Position numbers and translations under genes: made by a program. Under the pieces are notes generated by a model, which saw only the letters and a program-made list of their open reading frames with translations, was not told the origin of the DNA and did no database searches. A stretch of DNA of 64,000 nt from Lingula anatina (lineage: Eukaryota; Brachiopoda; Lingulata; Lingulida; Lingulidae): positions 779,922 to 843,921 of the forward strand of contig NW_019775525.1 of NCBI RefSeq assembly GCF_001039355.2, written 5' to 3'. Below, piece by piece: positions 19,318 through 31,606 of the stretch (position 1 is its first letter; each line of letters begins with the position of its first letter).

Positions 19318-22300
19318 TTATAAATAAAAATACAGAAGAAAATTACATACAAAAGAGAGAGTAAGTATTCTGATTCTTACAGTAAATCATCCAGTCACTG
19401 CATTATTTCTTCCTAAGCCCAGTGTTAGATTTTTGTTCCCCTTTACAATAATAATAACAATAATATGGAAGTATAAGAACTCTCCCTGTTCACCTGTCTA
19501 TGCGATATGACCTCTACTCAACTTGCACTAACACCCCTCTTCTTTTAATTTGATTCTTATTACTAGAACTACCTTTCAGACAGAGAGAGGTCAAGGCATT
19601 CACTGCCAACAAGTCCTTTACACGAAACACAATTCATCGGAGTAGAACTGAATACTACATATATGACTGAATGGTCATGTTTTTCTTCTACGTCAGTGAG
19701 GGGGTTTGTCATATATGGCTGAATAAACGTATATATCTATATGAGTTTAAAGGGCCTTACATTCCTTTACCAACATCCAGGTTCTCAAAAATTATTGTAA
19801 GGCAGAATACATTGTAAGATGGAATAGTCCAGTACTTTTCCATATGAACCGTTGCTGCAGAGATATTCGGCTATATTGGTCTTACTGAGAAAGCATCCAT
19901 CTATATGACAGAATACTGTATATTAATTTTTTCATTGAGGCACTTAAGATGGACGTGTAAATGATGGAGGCTTGGTCCTTTGTCCAAGAGTATGGCCAGA
20001 GAGAGATAGAGGCCTCTCTACTTCTGCCGCGCTCTTTATTATATCTTGTCTCTTTTCACTTGCAGCTGTTAGAGATGCTGTTCATTGTTTGGGGCTCATG
20101 ACAGATAAATTCAGTACTAGTACATTTTTTATGATTTGGTTAAGAGGAAGGCAAATAGTTGTAATAATAACTTCTTGTTTTGAAAACTACTTTATCTTCC
20201 ATTAATTTGTAAGTGATTTAAAAATGAATTCAATAAAATTTATTGCATTTTTTGTTCTTCTTGAAATATAAATAAATTTGAATTATTTGAAAGAATTTAT
20301 CATCAAGCCATTGTTCTCCAATCCAAGACAGCTTGCATTCTTTCACTTTTTCTTATTCCTTCTCTTGCAATTATAAAACCAAGTTCAGAACATCTCCCGC
20401 AGCAAAATATGGAGACCATGGAATGCAGACAGACAAAAAATATTTGCTACATTTTGACAGCCCTGTGAGATACATGAATTTTTGGACGAAGACAGATATG
20501 TCACCGTCTGTCATATTTATAGGATGGCTTGTCAAAACAAGAAAAACAATGTCAAGAATAATAGGAGGACCGTCGTCATCATCAGGAGCACACGCCTCAA
20601 GTCACACACATAACCAGGGGGGAGAAAACTATGAAATTGTCACGAAGAAAATCTTCGCCTTTACGCTTCGTAGTACAATCCACAAGCTAATTTCAGTAAA
20701 ATTGCCTTCATTTTCTTCCAGCCAGATCCAAATGACGCCAGATTTACCTTACAACCATTTGTATGCTCTATCCTCCAGCTAAGCAATCACACATAATTAG
20801 ACTTTGGTATAATGGGGACTAGGTACAAGAAAAATGGCTGCCCCGTCAGACATGATGACCCTTTTCAATGGGGGAATCTGAATTTTGTGAATTAGTCATG
20901 AAATTGGGGCTGAATGAGATGTTGGGTAGCTAGGATATTCCTTTTGCAAAATCTGGGTTGGAAATATTTCATTGAGATTAGAGCTCAAGAAAAGGATCTA
21001 TTATCTAAGCCGTTATCTAATGCCCAACAAAGTCATACATTTCTAAATCAGTGACAATATTGAAGATTATGGGTTTTTATTTATTGGCTAAAAATTGAGG
21101 TTAACAAATGCCAAAGGAAAAATAAAAGTAGCTTATCAAAAGTCAGGCCTGTGGAAAATCTACAGAAAAGTGGGGCAACATATTAAGGTAACAGTGGGCT
21201 GGTACCATGTGATTTTGATTTAGCTTCAAACACATTGTCCTGTGGCATGAACTAAGAACCTGGGCTTTTTTTTAAGGGCAGGAGAAATATTTGACTCCAC
21301 GACGTCATATCAAGGATCAATCACGGTGGCTGTAATGGTAATAGTACTCACCCCGTAACCGCTAACTCCTCCTCGATGTGTCTTGTAATTTAGAGCTCCA
21401 TCCACTATGGTTGTGTCTAACAAGACCACTGGAAATAGATAAACCATATATTTAAAGTCTTGTAAAGAAATAATTTGGATGATGATTTCAAATATTTGAA
21501 GCATATATATGATTCCTTGTGATTTTATTTACAATTTATTTGGAAGGGTATGCCTTTTTTCAGCTTGATACCAGAAATTTCAGAATACGATTTTTCATAT
21601 TTGGCCCCTGCTTTTGATTAACCTTACTATAAAACTTCAAGAAGCATAACCATTTAATAGCATGCTATCTTTATACAACAGAAAAAGGATGCCGAAGAAT
21701 AAACAAGGACCTCTAATGTGCCATTTTTGTATCCCTTTTTTTTTTTTCACAGTGTTTCGTGATCCTTATGCAAAATGGCTACTCAAACATTTTATCCAAA
21801 TATTGACAATAACATGCAAGAGCAGAAATTGTACAGTACAACCAATAATCCAGGTATGGATCCAAGCCACTCAAACTCACACACACAATATATTCAACCC
21901 ATTCACGCCTTCTCTCTCCTCCTTCTCATTCTATTCGTTTTTAATCACATTTAGCTTTAAACCGATTAACTATCTATTACACGATTCTAATTATCAATTC
22001 ATTTTACCAATTAACCAAACCAAAATAGACCTCCCCGTTACTCTAACAATTCAAATTGCATCCTAGTTTGTCAGAAATCCATTGGGACTTTCATAATTCA
22101 CAATTCCCTTTCACCTGGTCTATCACCTTTTGTTTTGCGGATTGCATTAATTTCATCATTAATCAAGTTTTGTATTGGACTCCCCGACAATGCTATCTCA
22201 TAACAGCTTCCTATTCATTAATGAAACTGATTGACATAGCAAGTAGTTTTCTATACCTCCAGGCTGTTTTATGCTCCCCAGGTAGAAAAACAGCATCATC

Positions 22301-24792
22301 TGAGTATTAAAACCTACCGAAATCAATAGCCTCCACTGAGTAATACTGTCTTAGACTAAGAGTCACTAACACAGCCAAAAACACCTCCAAACTCCACATT
22401 TTCATCCTGAAGGCTCCAGCAAACGTTCACAAATATAATCCAACAAATGTATCCTCCTTGTTATAGTAAAGGTAAGTCTACTTCAGATGCATTTTGATTG
22501 TGAAAAGTCTCCAAAAACTCCAGTCACTTATATTTCTCCAGCTCCCTTACTTGCGCTTGCTCAAGTAGCTCTAACCCTAATAATAAACTTTATGCTGGAC
22601 TCAACTCTCCCCAAGTGGAGGCTGGGAAGTCAAGCATGGAGACAATGCAGTTGTTTGATTGGCTAAAGCTCCAAATGGGGGGAGGAGAAAGGAAAAGATT
22701 TTAATCTTTAAGAGAATAGAGAGAAAGGCTTGTCCAGCTCTTGATTGAAAGGTTATCTTAAACTCTAAACTCAATAAATCCATGATGTGATGTGGCTTCT
22801 ATTGTTATTCAAACCTAATTCACAAATAGTGCAACTTTAAAGCTGTGTTTTCATTGGGTGCAACATGGCTTACAGTCAATGAATGGTAGATTTAATTGCC
22901 CTGGCTGGGCAAAGACTCCATTTTCTATTCATGGACTCTTCCACTATTTGATAAAGGGGCACAAGTTACCTAATAAGCCCTTGCTTACATTAGTAGTTGC
23001 CAAACATCATTATAAAGTGTAAATGCAAAGGTTGGGTCCAACACAATGCCATGTCTGAAAGCTAAAGTGTATTACCCCATCTGAGGCGACAAATAAGCCT
23101 CTCATATTTTTCATCGAAACAATTCAGATCAACAAAAAGAACACAGAAGACCAGTTGATGGAGTGGATTTTATTGTAACTAGAGCTAACTTCTGTATTAT
23201 TTCTTTGCGTTTAGTTTTCAACACTGACCCCGGGGTGACCACCATAACTGCTCTCCCCCCCCCCTTCAGTTACACCCCAACCCCTCATTCTTCCCAACAA
23301 ATAACTTTTAACTACATAAAACAGTGCCCCCCCCCAAAAAAAAAAAAAAAAATTGTGCATTGGAAGTTAAATGAGTGCACAATAGCAAGGAGACCTTTCA
23401 TAACAACTTTATATCTTTAATCCAATGCCAATATTTCCTTCCTTAAGGCTCAACAACCAAAGTGCAAGATTTGGTAATATTACATTTCAATATTTATCTG
23501 GGCACTTTCCAGTGGCAGAAATGGTCTGGAGTGTTATGCTAAAGGATTTCAAATGTTTCTATTGTTATTGGGGATATACCCCCACCCCACAATTCACACA
23601 GTCAGAGGCGACATCACATTTGATACCATATTAATTTCAGGGTCTTTTCTTTGATTTGATCAGATACTAGCAATCCTAGCTTAGAGTAACCCATATCAGA
23701 TAGTTTGCTTAACACTAATCTAATATGCTATCAGAATACATATAGTTTCATTGCCAAATGCCAAAATCCATATTCTCCCACAATTCCACATTTTTCCTTG
23801 GTTTGATAGCAAGAATGCACATTTTCTAAATGATCAAGACCTGGCAACATAGCCATATATTTGATGCAACATTTCAATATCATATTATATTTCAAGGCTT
23901 ATCCATTTATCTACAGGATACTTAGCACCGTATAAGTAATACCGAACTACCAGGAAGAAGCCATTATGATCTAATGCAGTTGGAGTTTCAATGTACTTGC
24001 AATGGCGTGTCTACCCCGGGTAGACTTTAAATATGGAGAACAATACAGGGGTTGGCCTGAATACCTGTGGACAACAAGGAGCCCTCTGATTAACCCTGGG
24101 GGTCAGTTAAATAGACTTAATGTGATACAATGGAACCATCTGTCTCTCTGGCTCGATCAGTAAAGGGAGTGGTGCTGTTACCTGTTTGAATGTGTTTAAG
24201 ACGTATGCGTGTGGGGGGGGGTTGGGGTTTGAGAGTTTGAAAGATTTTTTTTCCGAATGATGATATTTAGTGGTAATACATGGGGACAAAGAGTGCGGAA
24301 TAAACATGTAAGCTCTTTTTTTTTTTTCAACATGTTTCCTTGAAAAAAAATAAAATGATACTGATGTCATTTTTATGTAAGGTAAGGGGTTCAAAGCAAT
24401 ACAAAGATATTTCTCTTTAAAGGCTATTAAATACACAAAGGCACACAAGTTGAATTACCATATTTTCATTTTCTTAATCTTATCAGAAAAACCACCAGCA
24501 AACGCCACAATCTACACAATATCTAATGGCAACATCACCCAACAGATATCAAACCATTTCATAAACATCCCAAGCATGTAGTGATCAGACAAAGAAGAGA
24601 CTTCAATAACAAAAAGAATGTGCCCTTATTTTCTTTAGGCTAACCCAATGACATGATGCTACTCTCTAGGTAAACAGTTAATATTTGCTAATCCGTGCCT
24701 GGTGTGTGTTACTGCTGCCATAACATAAAGATGATACACACAGCGCCAGTCAGCGTATCTGTTCAATACTCTATGTACAAATAGACATGGAA

Positions 24793-24795
<3 letters not shown>

Positions 24796-24862
<67 letters not shown>
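24796..24862. repeat. (TG)n microsatellite in copy A, about 33 units
   Basis: A pure TG run followed by TATGTG and nine G. The corresponding tract in copy B (28696-28726) is about half as long and is followed by a diverged RY-alternating segment, so this is a length-variable site between the two copies. Confidence 0.97.
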
Positions 24863-24867
<5 letters not shown>

Positions 24868-25840
24868 GGGGGGGGGATGGACATGTGTGCATGTGTGGGT
24901 ATATGGTATATGCATGTGTGCCTGTGTTAGGATAAAGGAAAGGAAAGTAGTAAGATGGGGGCAAAGAGCAAAAAAAAAATGTCATGAAATAGGACTACAC
25001 CTTTGAAATGTTATCACACAAAATAAATGTGAACATCAACTGACCATCTTTTATCAATGTCTACACAGAAAAGAGCTTAAATATGGAATCCGTCCTATAT
25101 GCATTTTTTTAAATGCTCACTACGTTTGGCATGGAAAGATAGACCACATTTATTTCTAGAAGAAAGAATTGTGTGCATTTTGGTGTAGATTTTGTTAAAG
25201 CACTGAACAGGAGACATGACATACTAGTTAGTTTATCCCGATGAGGATCCGTTTGGAAGCCTGCCTCGATTCCCTTGCCATACTGACTCAGAGTACTGCT
25301 AAGGGCAACCGATAACATTTACAAAATTATCCGCCAATGTTTTTATTTCCAATATGTCCCAAATTAAGTCGAGGAATTGTGTGCTATTTCCTAACTTGCT
25401 CCATAGCCCCAACCTCTGCTAGGTTGAAATCCCAAACTTTTTAACCAAACACAATATAGGGCACATGGGTTGCCCTAATCCACTTAAAGCTGGTCCAAAT
25501 CAATGAAAAAAAAATTACCAAGGGGAGCTTTTCTCTTTGTTTGGTCTTTTTCATCGTACATGATGGTGAAACTTGAGGTCAGTGAAATAATGAAAAGAGA
25601 CAAGAATTGTTGGAAATTATCGAGTGTATTGGGCATGTTTTTACTTCATCAACAATACCCAAATCTTTTTAAAAATCCAAATGCAAGATTTTGCATGGAT
25701 GCTTATAAATGATAGATGTAGTAATGAATCACACCATTAAAAAAATGATACTGAATATATATATTTCAATTTCGTGTTTTCAATAAATAATATCACTTTG
25801 AACCAATACATTGCCCTCTTCATGCCAACATTCAAAGGAA

Positions 25841-26296
25841 ATTTAGTTAATTGAAATGACTCAATTTAAAAATGGGTGTGTGAAATAATCTCCTAGTTTT
25901 TCTTTCTAATTTTGCCAGCCAGAGAGGCACTCTCTTGGTATGATTCATTAATAGATCCTTCATGGTTCTATTAAACATCAAAAGAAAACCCTTAATCAAT
26001 TCAAACTTGTATTAAAAGGATGTTTTTAAAAAATATCCATCTTGACCTCGTTCGCCCCTGTAATACATTATTCTCTCCATCTTGAAATATTAACTGAACT
26101 CTATCACTCAATATACACATTTGGTACACTTGTTTACAAATGCTTACAAACACCTTATTCAATGACCCTTATGTGTGCCAAAGTTTCTGGATCATTATAC
26201 CAACTTCATTAGGATGTTTGCATCCCATCTTTTTGTGGTTTGGAATGGAATTTGGTTTCCCTTGTTCAACAAACTAAACAGCATTTTGACAATGGT
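25841..26296. promoter_or_regulatory. Candidate constrained non-coding element (near-invariant between copies)
   Basis: Compared with 29696-30150 in copy B, I find one substitution (CTATTAAAC against CTAATAAAC) and one single-base T-run indel across about 455 bp. Flanking parts of the same pair differ at many positions, and 25010-25165 barely aligns. The block is rich in homeodomain-type words (TTAATTG, CATTAATA, TTAATCAATT). No frame is open across it, so protein coding does not explain the conservation. Gene conversion or low local diversity are alternatives to purifying selection. Confidence 0.4.
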
Positions 26297-26539
26297 AGTG
26301 TGCATCAACAATGAAATGTGGTTTTATTGCACAATGTCAGTGTGTCTGTCATCTATTTTTCCCCCTGAGGGTTTTTGGCTTTTTAATAGAAGAGGAAACA
26401 GGTGGGAAAGAGAGGGGGGTATTTAAGGGTCCCTTAAGGCAGATATTACCACACCAGAACAAGAAATGATTTCCAAAAAGAACTCGGCAGAAATTATGCA
26501 CACTTCCTCTCCTCCATCTATTTGTTGCCCTTCATTTAA

Positions 26540-26700
26540 TCAAGCACAAAGTGTTAATAACAACGTGTAATCATCAAAGCATGTGTTGCAATGTCTACCT
26601 GCTTTAAATGAGCCTAATTAAAGGGGCTGGTGTTTTAATTACTGTGACCACCCAACATGGCTTACTCATTCTTTTGTACCAAATTGAGGTGTTTTTGGAA
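26540..26700. promoter_or_regulatory. Second low-divergence block with homeodomain-type sites
   Basis: It aligns with 30403-30545 in copy B with only a few substitutions. It carries CCTAATTAAAG and TTTTAATTACTG within 40 bp, plus ATCATCAAAG. No coding frame spans it. It may be a regulatory element; conservation is judged from only two copies. Confidence 0.3.
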
Positions 26701-27151
26701 TGCATTAAACTTGTTCCAAACCAAGTCCAAATTCCATATGTAACGGATCCAGTCACTTTACATGGAAAACAAGTAAGCTAATCAAATACCCTTGCTAAAA
26801 ATAAATCAATAAATAGAAATATTCTTCCGTTCTACCAATAACTCAACTTCATGATACTCCAGTACTCTCCTTGGGCTCAATATTTACGTTTAATTTTTTC
26901 TAAGCACTTGCATAAACAGCTTAAACTAACAACACAACTTCAGAGTGCTAAAACAAACAGCATTCCCTTTCTTTTCCCTTCAACACTCCATCTTCCACTG
27001 ACACAATTTAAGTTTTTAACTGATAAATCTGCTTTTCTTTTTTAAACCGACTCCCTTCACCCCCCTCCCCCCCCCCATCCCCACCTCCAAATATACACCT
27101 CTTTAGTGGCAGGCCCCCCTCCTGACATCGAAATATAAGATACAACCTCTG

Positions 27152-27152
27152 N
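27152..27152. other. Single-N assembly junction
   Basis: The ambiguous base lies exactly where copy A ends and copy B begins, so it probably marks a contig join rather than an unread base. Confidence 0.85.
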
Positions 27153-27205
27153 CCCCCAACCCCCCATTCAAACCAAAAAAAAACTTTTAAACGCATAAAA
27201 CAAGG

Positions 27206-27242
27206 CCCCCCCCCCCCCCCCCCAAAAAAAAAAAAAAAAAAA

Positions 27243-27273
<31 letters not shown>
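27206..27273. repeat. C18-A21-(AAT)n compound simple repeat
   Basis: Eighteen C, then 21 A, then about ten AAT/TAA units. Copy A at 23327-23352 has only C9-A17 and no trinucleotide array, so the array is specific to copy B. Confidence 0.95.
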
Positions 27274-27276
<3 letters not shown>

Positions 27277-28693
27277 GAAATTGAGAAATCTTATGCATTG
27301 GAAGTTAAATGAGTGCACAAAAGCAAGGAGACTTTTCATATCAACTTAATATTTTTAATCCAATGCCAATATTTCCTTCCTTAAGGCTCAACAACCAAAG
27401 TGCAAGATTTGGTAATATTACATTTCAATATTTATCTGGGCACTTTCCAGTGGCAGAAATGGTCTGGAGTGTTGTGCTAAAGGATTTCAAATGTTTCTAT
27501 TGTTACTGGGGATATACCCCCACCCCACCATTCACACAGTCAGAGGCGACATCACATGATACCATATTAATTTCAGGGTCTTTTCTTTGATTTGATCAGA
27601 TACTAGGCAATCCTAGCTTAGAGTAACCCATATCAGATAGTTTGCTTAACACTAATCTAATATGCTATCAGAATACATATAGTTTCATTGCCAAATGCCA
27701 AAATCCATATTCTCCCACAATTCCACATTTTTCCTTGGTTTGATAGCAAGATTGCACATTTTCTAAATGATCAAGACCTGGCAACATAGCCATATATTTG
27801 ATGCAGCATTTCGATATCATATTATATTTCAAGGCTTATCCATTTATCTACAGGATACTTAGCACCGTATAAGTAATACCGAACTACCAGGAAGAAGCCA
27901 TTATGATCTAATGTGGTTGGAGTTTCAATGTACTTGCAATGGCGTGTCTATCCCAGGTAGACTTTAAATATGGAGAACAATACAGGGGTTGGCCTGAATA
28001 CCTGTGGACAACAAGGGGCCTTCTGATTAACCCTGGGGGTCAGTTAAATAGACTTAATGTGATACAATGGAACCATCTGTCTCTCTGGCTGGATCAGTAA
28101 AGGGAGTGGTGCTGTTACCTGTTTGAATGTGTTTAAGACGAGTTTGAAATATTTTTTTTCCGAATGATGATATTAAGTGGTAATACATGGGGACAAAGAG
28201 TGAGGAATAAACATGTAAGCTCTTTTTTTTTCAACACGTTTCCTTGAAAAAAAATAAATGATACTGATGTCATTTTTATGTAAGGTAAGGGGTACAAAGC
28301 AATACAAAGATATTTCTCTTTAAAGGCTATTAAATACACAAAGGCACACAAGTTGAATTACCATATTTTCATTTTCTTAATCTTATCATAAAAACAACCA
28401 GCAAACGCCAAAATCTACACAATATCTAATGGCAACATCACCCAACAGATATCAAACCATTTCATAAACATCCCAAGCATGTAGTGATCAGACAGAGAAG
28501 AGACTTCAATAACAAACAGAATGTGCCCTTATTTTCTTTAGGCTAACCCAATGACATGATGCTGCTCTCTAGGTAAACAGTTAATATTTGCTAATCCGTG
28601 CCTGGTGTGTGTTACTGCTGCCATAACATAAAGATGATACACACCGCGGCAGTCAGTCTATCTGTTCGATACTCCGTGTACAAACAGATGTAG

Positions 28694-28695
<2 letters not shown>

Positions 28696-28726
<31 letters not shown>
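28696..28726. repeat. (GT)n microsatellite in copy B
   Basis: About 15 GT units, the shorter counterpart of the tract at 24796-24862. It is followed by CGCACATGTGCGTGTG and a G run. Confidence 0.97.
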
Positions 28727-28729
<3 letters not shown>

Positions 28730-31060
28730 ACATGTGCGTGTGGGGGGGGTACGGATGGGTGCGTGGGTGCATGCATGTGCACTTGCGTTGGGATAAAGGA
28801 AAGGAAAGGAGAAAGATGGGAAAAGAGAGAGCAGAAAAAATAACCGTCATGAAATAGGACTACACCTTTGAATGTTATTACATAAAATGAATGTACATAA
28901 TGGAAATCAGATGACCATTTTTTTCCATGCACAGATACCTTAATCTGGACTCTGTCCCAGGATGCAATTTTTTTTTTTCCCTCCCTATAAAGCAGACCTC
29001 AGTTACTTCTAAAACAAAGAATGGGGTGCATTTTGGTGTAGATTTTGTTAAAGCACTGAACAGGAGACGTGACATACTAGTTAGTTTATCCCGATGAGGA
29101 TCCGTTTGGAAGCCTGCCTCGATTCCCTTGCCATACTGACTCAGAGTACTGCTAAGGGCAACCGATAACATTTACAAAATTATCCGCCAATGTTTTTATT
29201 TCCAATATGTCCCAAATTAAGTCAAGGAATTGTGTGCTATTTCCTAACTTGCTCCATAGCCCCAACCTCTGCTAGGTTGAAATCCCAAACTTTTTAACCA
29301 AACACAATATAGGGCACATGGGTTGCCCTAATCCACTTAAAGCTGGTCCAAATCAATGAAAAAAAAAATTACCAAGGGGAGCTTTTCTCTTTGTTTGGTC
29401 TTTTTCATCGTACATGATGGTGAAACTTGAGGTCAGTGAAATAATGAAAAGAGACAAGAATTGTTGGAAATTATCGAGTGTATTGGGCATGTTTTTTATT
29501 TCATCAACAATACCCAAATCTTTTAAAAATCCAAATGCAAGATTTTGCATGGATGCTTATAAATGATAGATGTAGTAATGAATCACACCATTAAAAAAAA
29601 AGATATTGAGTATATATATTTCAATTTCGTGTTTTCAATAAATAATATCACTTTGAACCAATACATTGCCCTCGTCATGCCAGCATTCATAGGAAATTTA
29701 GTTAATTGAAATGACTCAATTTAAAAATGGGTGTGTGAAATAATCTCCTAGTTTTTCTTTCTAATTTTGCCAGCCAGAGAGGCACTCTCTTGGTATGATT
29801 CATTAATAGATCCTTCATGGTTCTAATAAACATCAAAAGAAAACCCTTAATCAATTCAAACTTGTATTAAAAGGATGTTTTTAAAAAATATCCATCTTGA
29901 CCTCGTTCGCCCCTGTAATACATTATTCTCTCCATCTTGAAATATTAACTGAACTCTATCACTCAATATACACATTTGGTACACTTGTTTACAAATGCTT
30001 ACAAACACCTTATTCAATGACCCTTATGTGTGCCAAAGTTTCTGGATCATTATACCAACTTCATTAGGATGTTTGCATCCCATCTTTTGTGGTTTGGAAT
30101 GGAATTTGGTTTCCCTTGTTCAACAAACTAAACAGCATTTTGACAATGGTGGCGTGCATCAACAATAAAATGTGGTTTTATTGCACAAAGTCAGTGTGTC
30201 TGTCATCTATTTTTCCCCCCTCGGGGTTTTTGGCTTTTTAATAGAGGAGGAAACAGGTGAGAAGAAGGGGGGCATTTAAGGGTCCCTTAAGGCAGATATT
30301 ACTACACCAGAACTAGAAATGATTTCCAAAAAGAACTCAGCAGAAATTAAGTACACTTCCTCTCCTCCATCTATTTGTTGCCCTTCATTTAATCAAGCAC
30401 AAAGTGTTAATTACAACGTGTAATCATCAAAGCATGTGTTGCAATGTCTACCTGCTTTAAATGAGCCTAATTAAAGGGGCTGGTGTTTTAATTACTGTGA
30501 CCACCCAACATGGCTTACTCATTCTTTTGTACCTAATTGAGGTGTTTTAAGAATGCATTAAACTTGTTCCAAACCGAGTCCAAATTCCATGTGTAACGGA
30601 TCCAGTCACTTTACATGGAAAACAAGTAAGCTAATCAAATACCCTAGCTAAAAATAAATCAATAAATAGAAATATTCTTCCATTCTACCAATAACTCAAC
30701 TTCATGATACTCCAGTACCCTCTTTGGGCTCAATATTTACGTTTAATTTTTTCTAAGCACTTGCATAAACATCTTAAACTAACAACACAACTTAAGAGTG
30801 CTAAAACAAACAGCATTCCCTTTCTCTCCCCTTCAACACTCCATCTTCCACTGACACAATTTAAGTTTTTAACTGATAAATCTGCTTTTCTTTTTTGAAC
30901 CGACTCCCTTCACCCCCCTCCCCCCCCCATCCCCACCTCCAAATATACACCTCTTTAGTGGCAGGCCCCCGTCCTGACATCGAAATATAAGATACAACCT
31001 CCGTGTGTTGAAACAGGATAGTCTTTCCCTACTTTAAGTACTGGGCAAATAGATGCTTTA

Positions 31061-31606
31061 TTAGTCTGGGGCACACAGCCCAGGGAAACTGGAGACCGAG
31101 CTTTAAACACTGGGCACATTCACATCTGAATTACCTACATTACTTGAAATCAAGAAGCCAAATAATAATAATGAGAAACATCATGTATTTATTGATTTGC
31201 TACATTTCTATCTGTGTTATTTTATGGCCAGGGCCACTGTGATATGTTCTGCTTAAATAAGAGAACTTTTTTTTTTTTTTTTGATAATAGAAAGTTAAAC
31301 CGAGCATTACTTTGTTAATTTTCATCACAAGATAAATTATCTTTAATCAATTAATAAGCAAAGTGAAAATCTTAACTGGAAAAAATATAAGCCATATACT
31401 AGTATAAACATATTGTCTATATTTATTAAATTAAATCAATTCAATGTTGTTCCAGAAATGGTTCATGTTTTAGATCACATCGATTCACAAACAATCCAAA
31501 TGCGTCTAGCTTTAATTCGCTCTGTTAGTCTGGGGTACACAGCTCGGGGAATCCAGCGAGTGATCTTTACACAGCGAGGTCAGTTCGGGGTGCTACACGG
31601 ACTATA
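31061..31606. repeat. Pair of short dispersed repeats (TTAGTCTGGGG...), possible decayed element
   Basis: TTAGTCTGGGGCACACAGCC at 31061-31080 recurs with a few changes at 31524-31543 (TACACAGCTC), and similarity continues through CGGGGAATCCAGCGAG. A third partial copy, TATAGTCTGG, is near 31625. GTGCTACACGGACTATA near 31590-31606 is an imperfect inverted version. The words CTTTAAGTACTGGGCA and CTTTAAACACTGGGCA (31032 and 31101) are a further short direct repeat. This could be debris of an inverted-repeat element; boundaries are uncertain. Confidence 0.45.

Larger units (their letters stand above)
16636..23274. other. Non-coding DNA, no gene recognised
   Basis: It includes the longest open frame of the window (20333-20782, about 149 codons), which has no domain and sits within chance expectation. 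A Sox/POU-like word occurs near 17656-17669. Between 19640 and 19920 a loose motif resembling ATATGACTGAATA recurs about four times. C11 followed by A9 lies at 19298-19317. I see no transposon ends or RNA genes in the rest. Confidence 0.6.
23275..27151 (+). repeat. Segmental duplication 1, copy A (about 3.88 kb)
   Basis: From CCCCAACCCC at 23275 to the N at 27152, this segment aligns in the same order and orientation to 27154-31003. Divergence is uneven: many substitutions and indels in 24200-25165, almost none in 25841-26296. The right edge of copy A is exactly the N, and the same point in copy B (31003) continues into unique sequence. This is the pattern expected when two alleles are laid end to end. 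There is no coding potential; paired open frames are only duplicated chance frames. Confidence 0.93.
27154..31003 (+). repeat. Segmental duplication 1, copy B (about 3.85 kb)
   Basis: This is the direct-orientation counterpart of 23275-27151. Differences include an expanded C18-A21 junction and an (AAT)n tract at its start (27206-27273), a deletion of the G-rich stretch found at about 24205-24230 of copy A, a shorter GT tract, and a replaced block at about 28870-29035. After 31003 the sequence is unique. Probably the alternative haplotype, possibly a real tandem duplicate. Confidence 0.93.

Noticed and set aside
20333-20782. Longest open frame, about 149 codons on the plus strand
   Set aside because: It has no recognisable domain, signal peptide or splice context. 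One frame of this length is roughly what chance predicts across six frames of 64 kb. A transcript or protein match would be needed to revive it.
24659-24985. 108-codon frame rich in HTHTHT
   Set aside because: It is translation of the TG/CA microsatellite.
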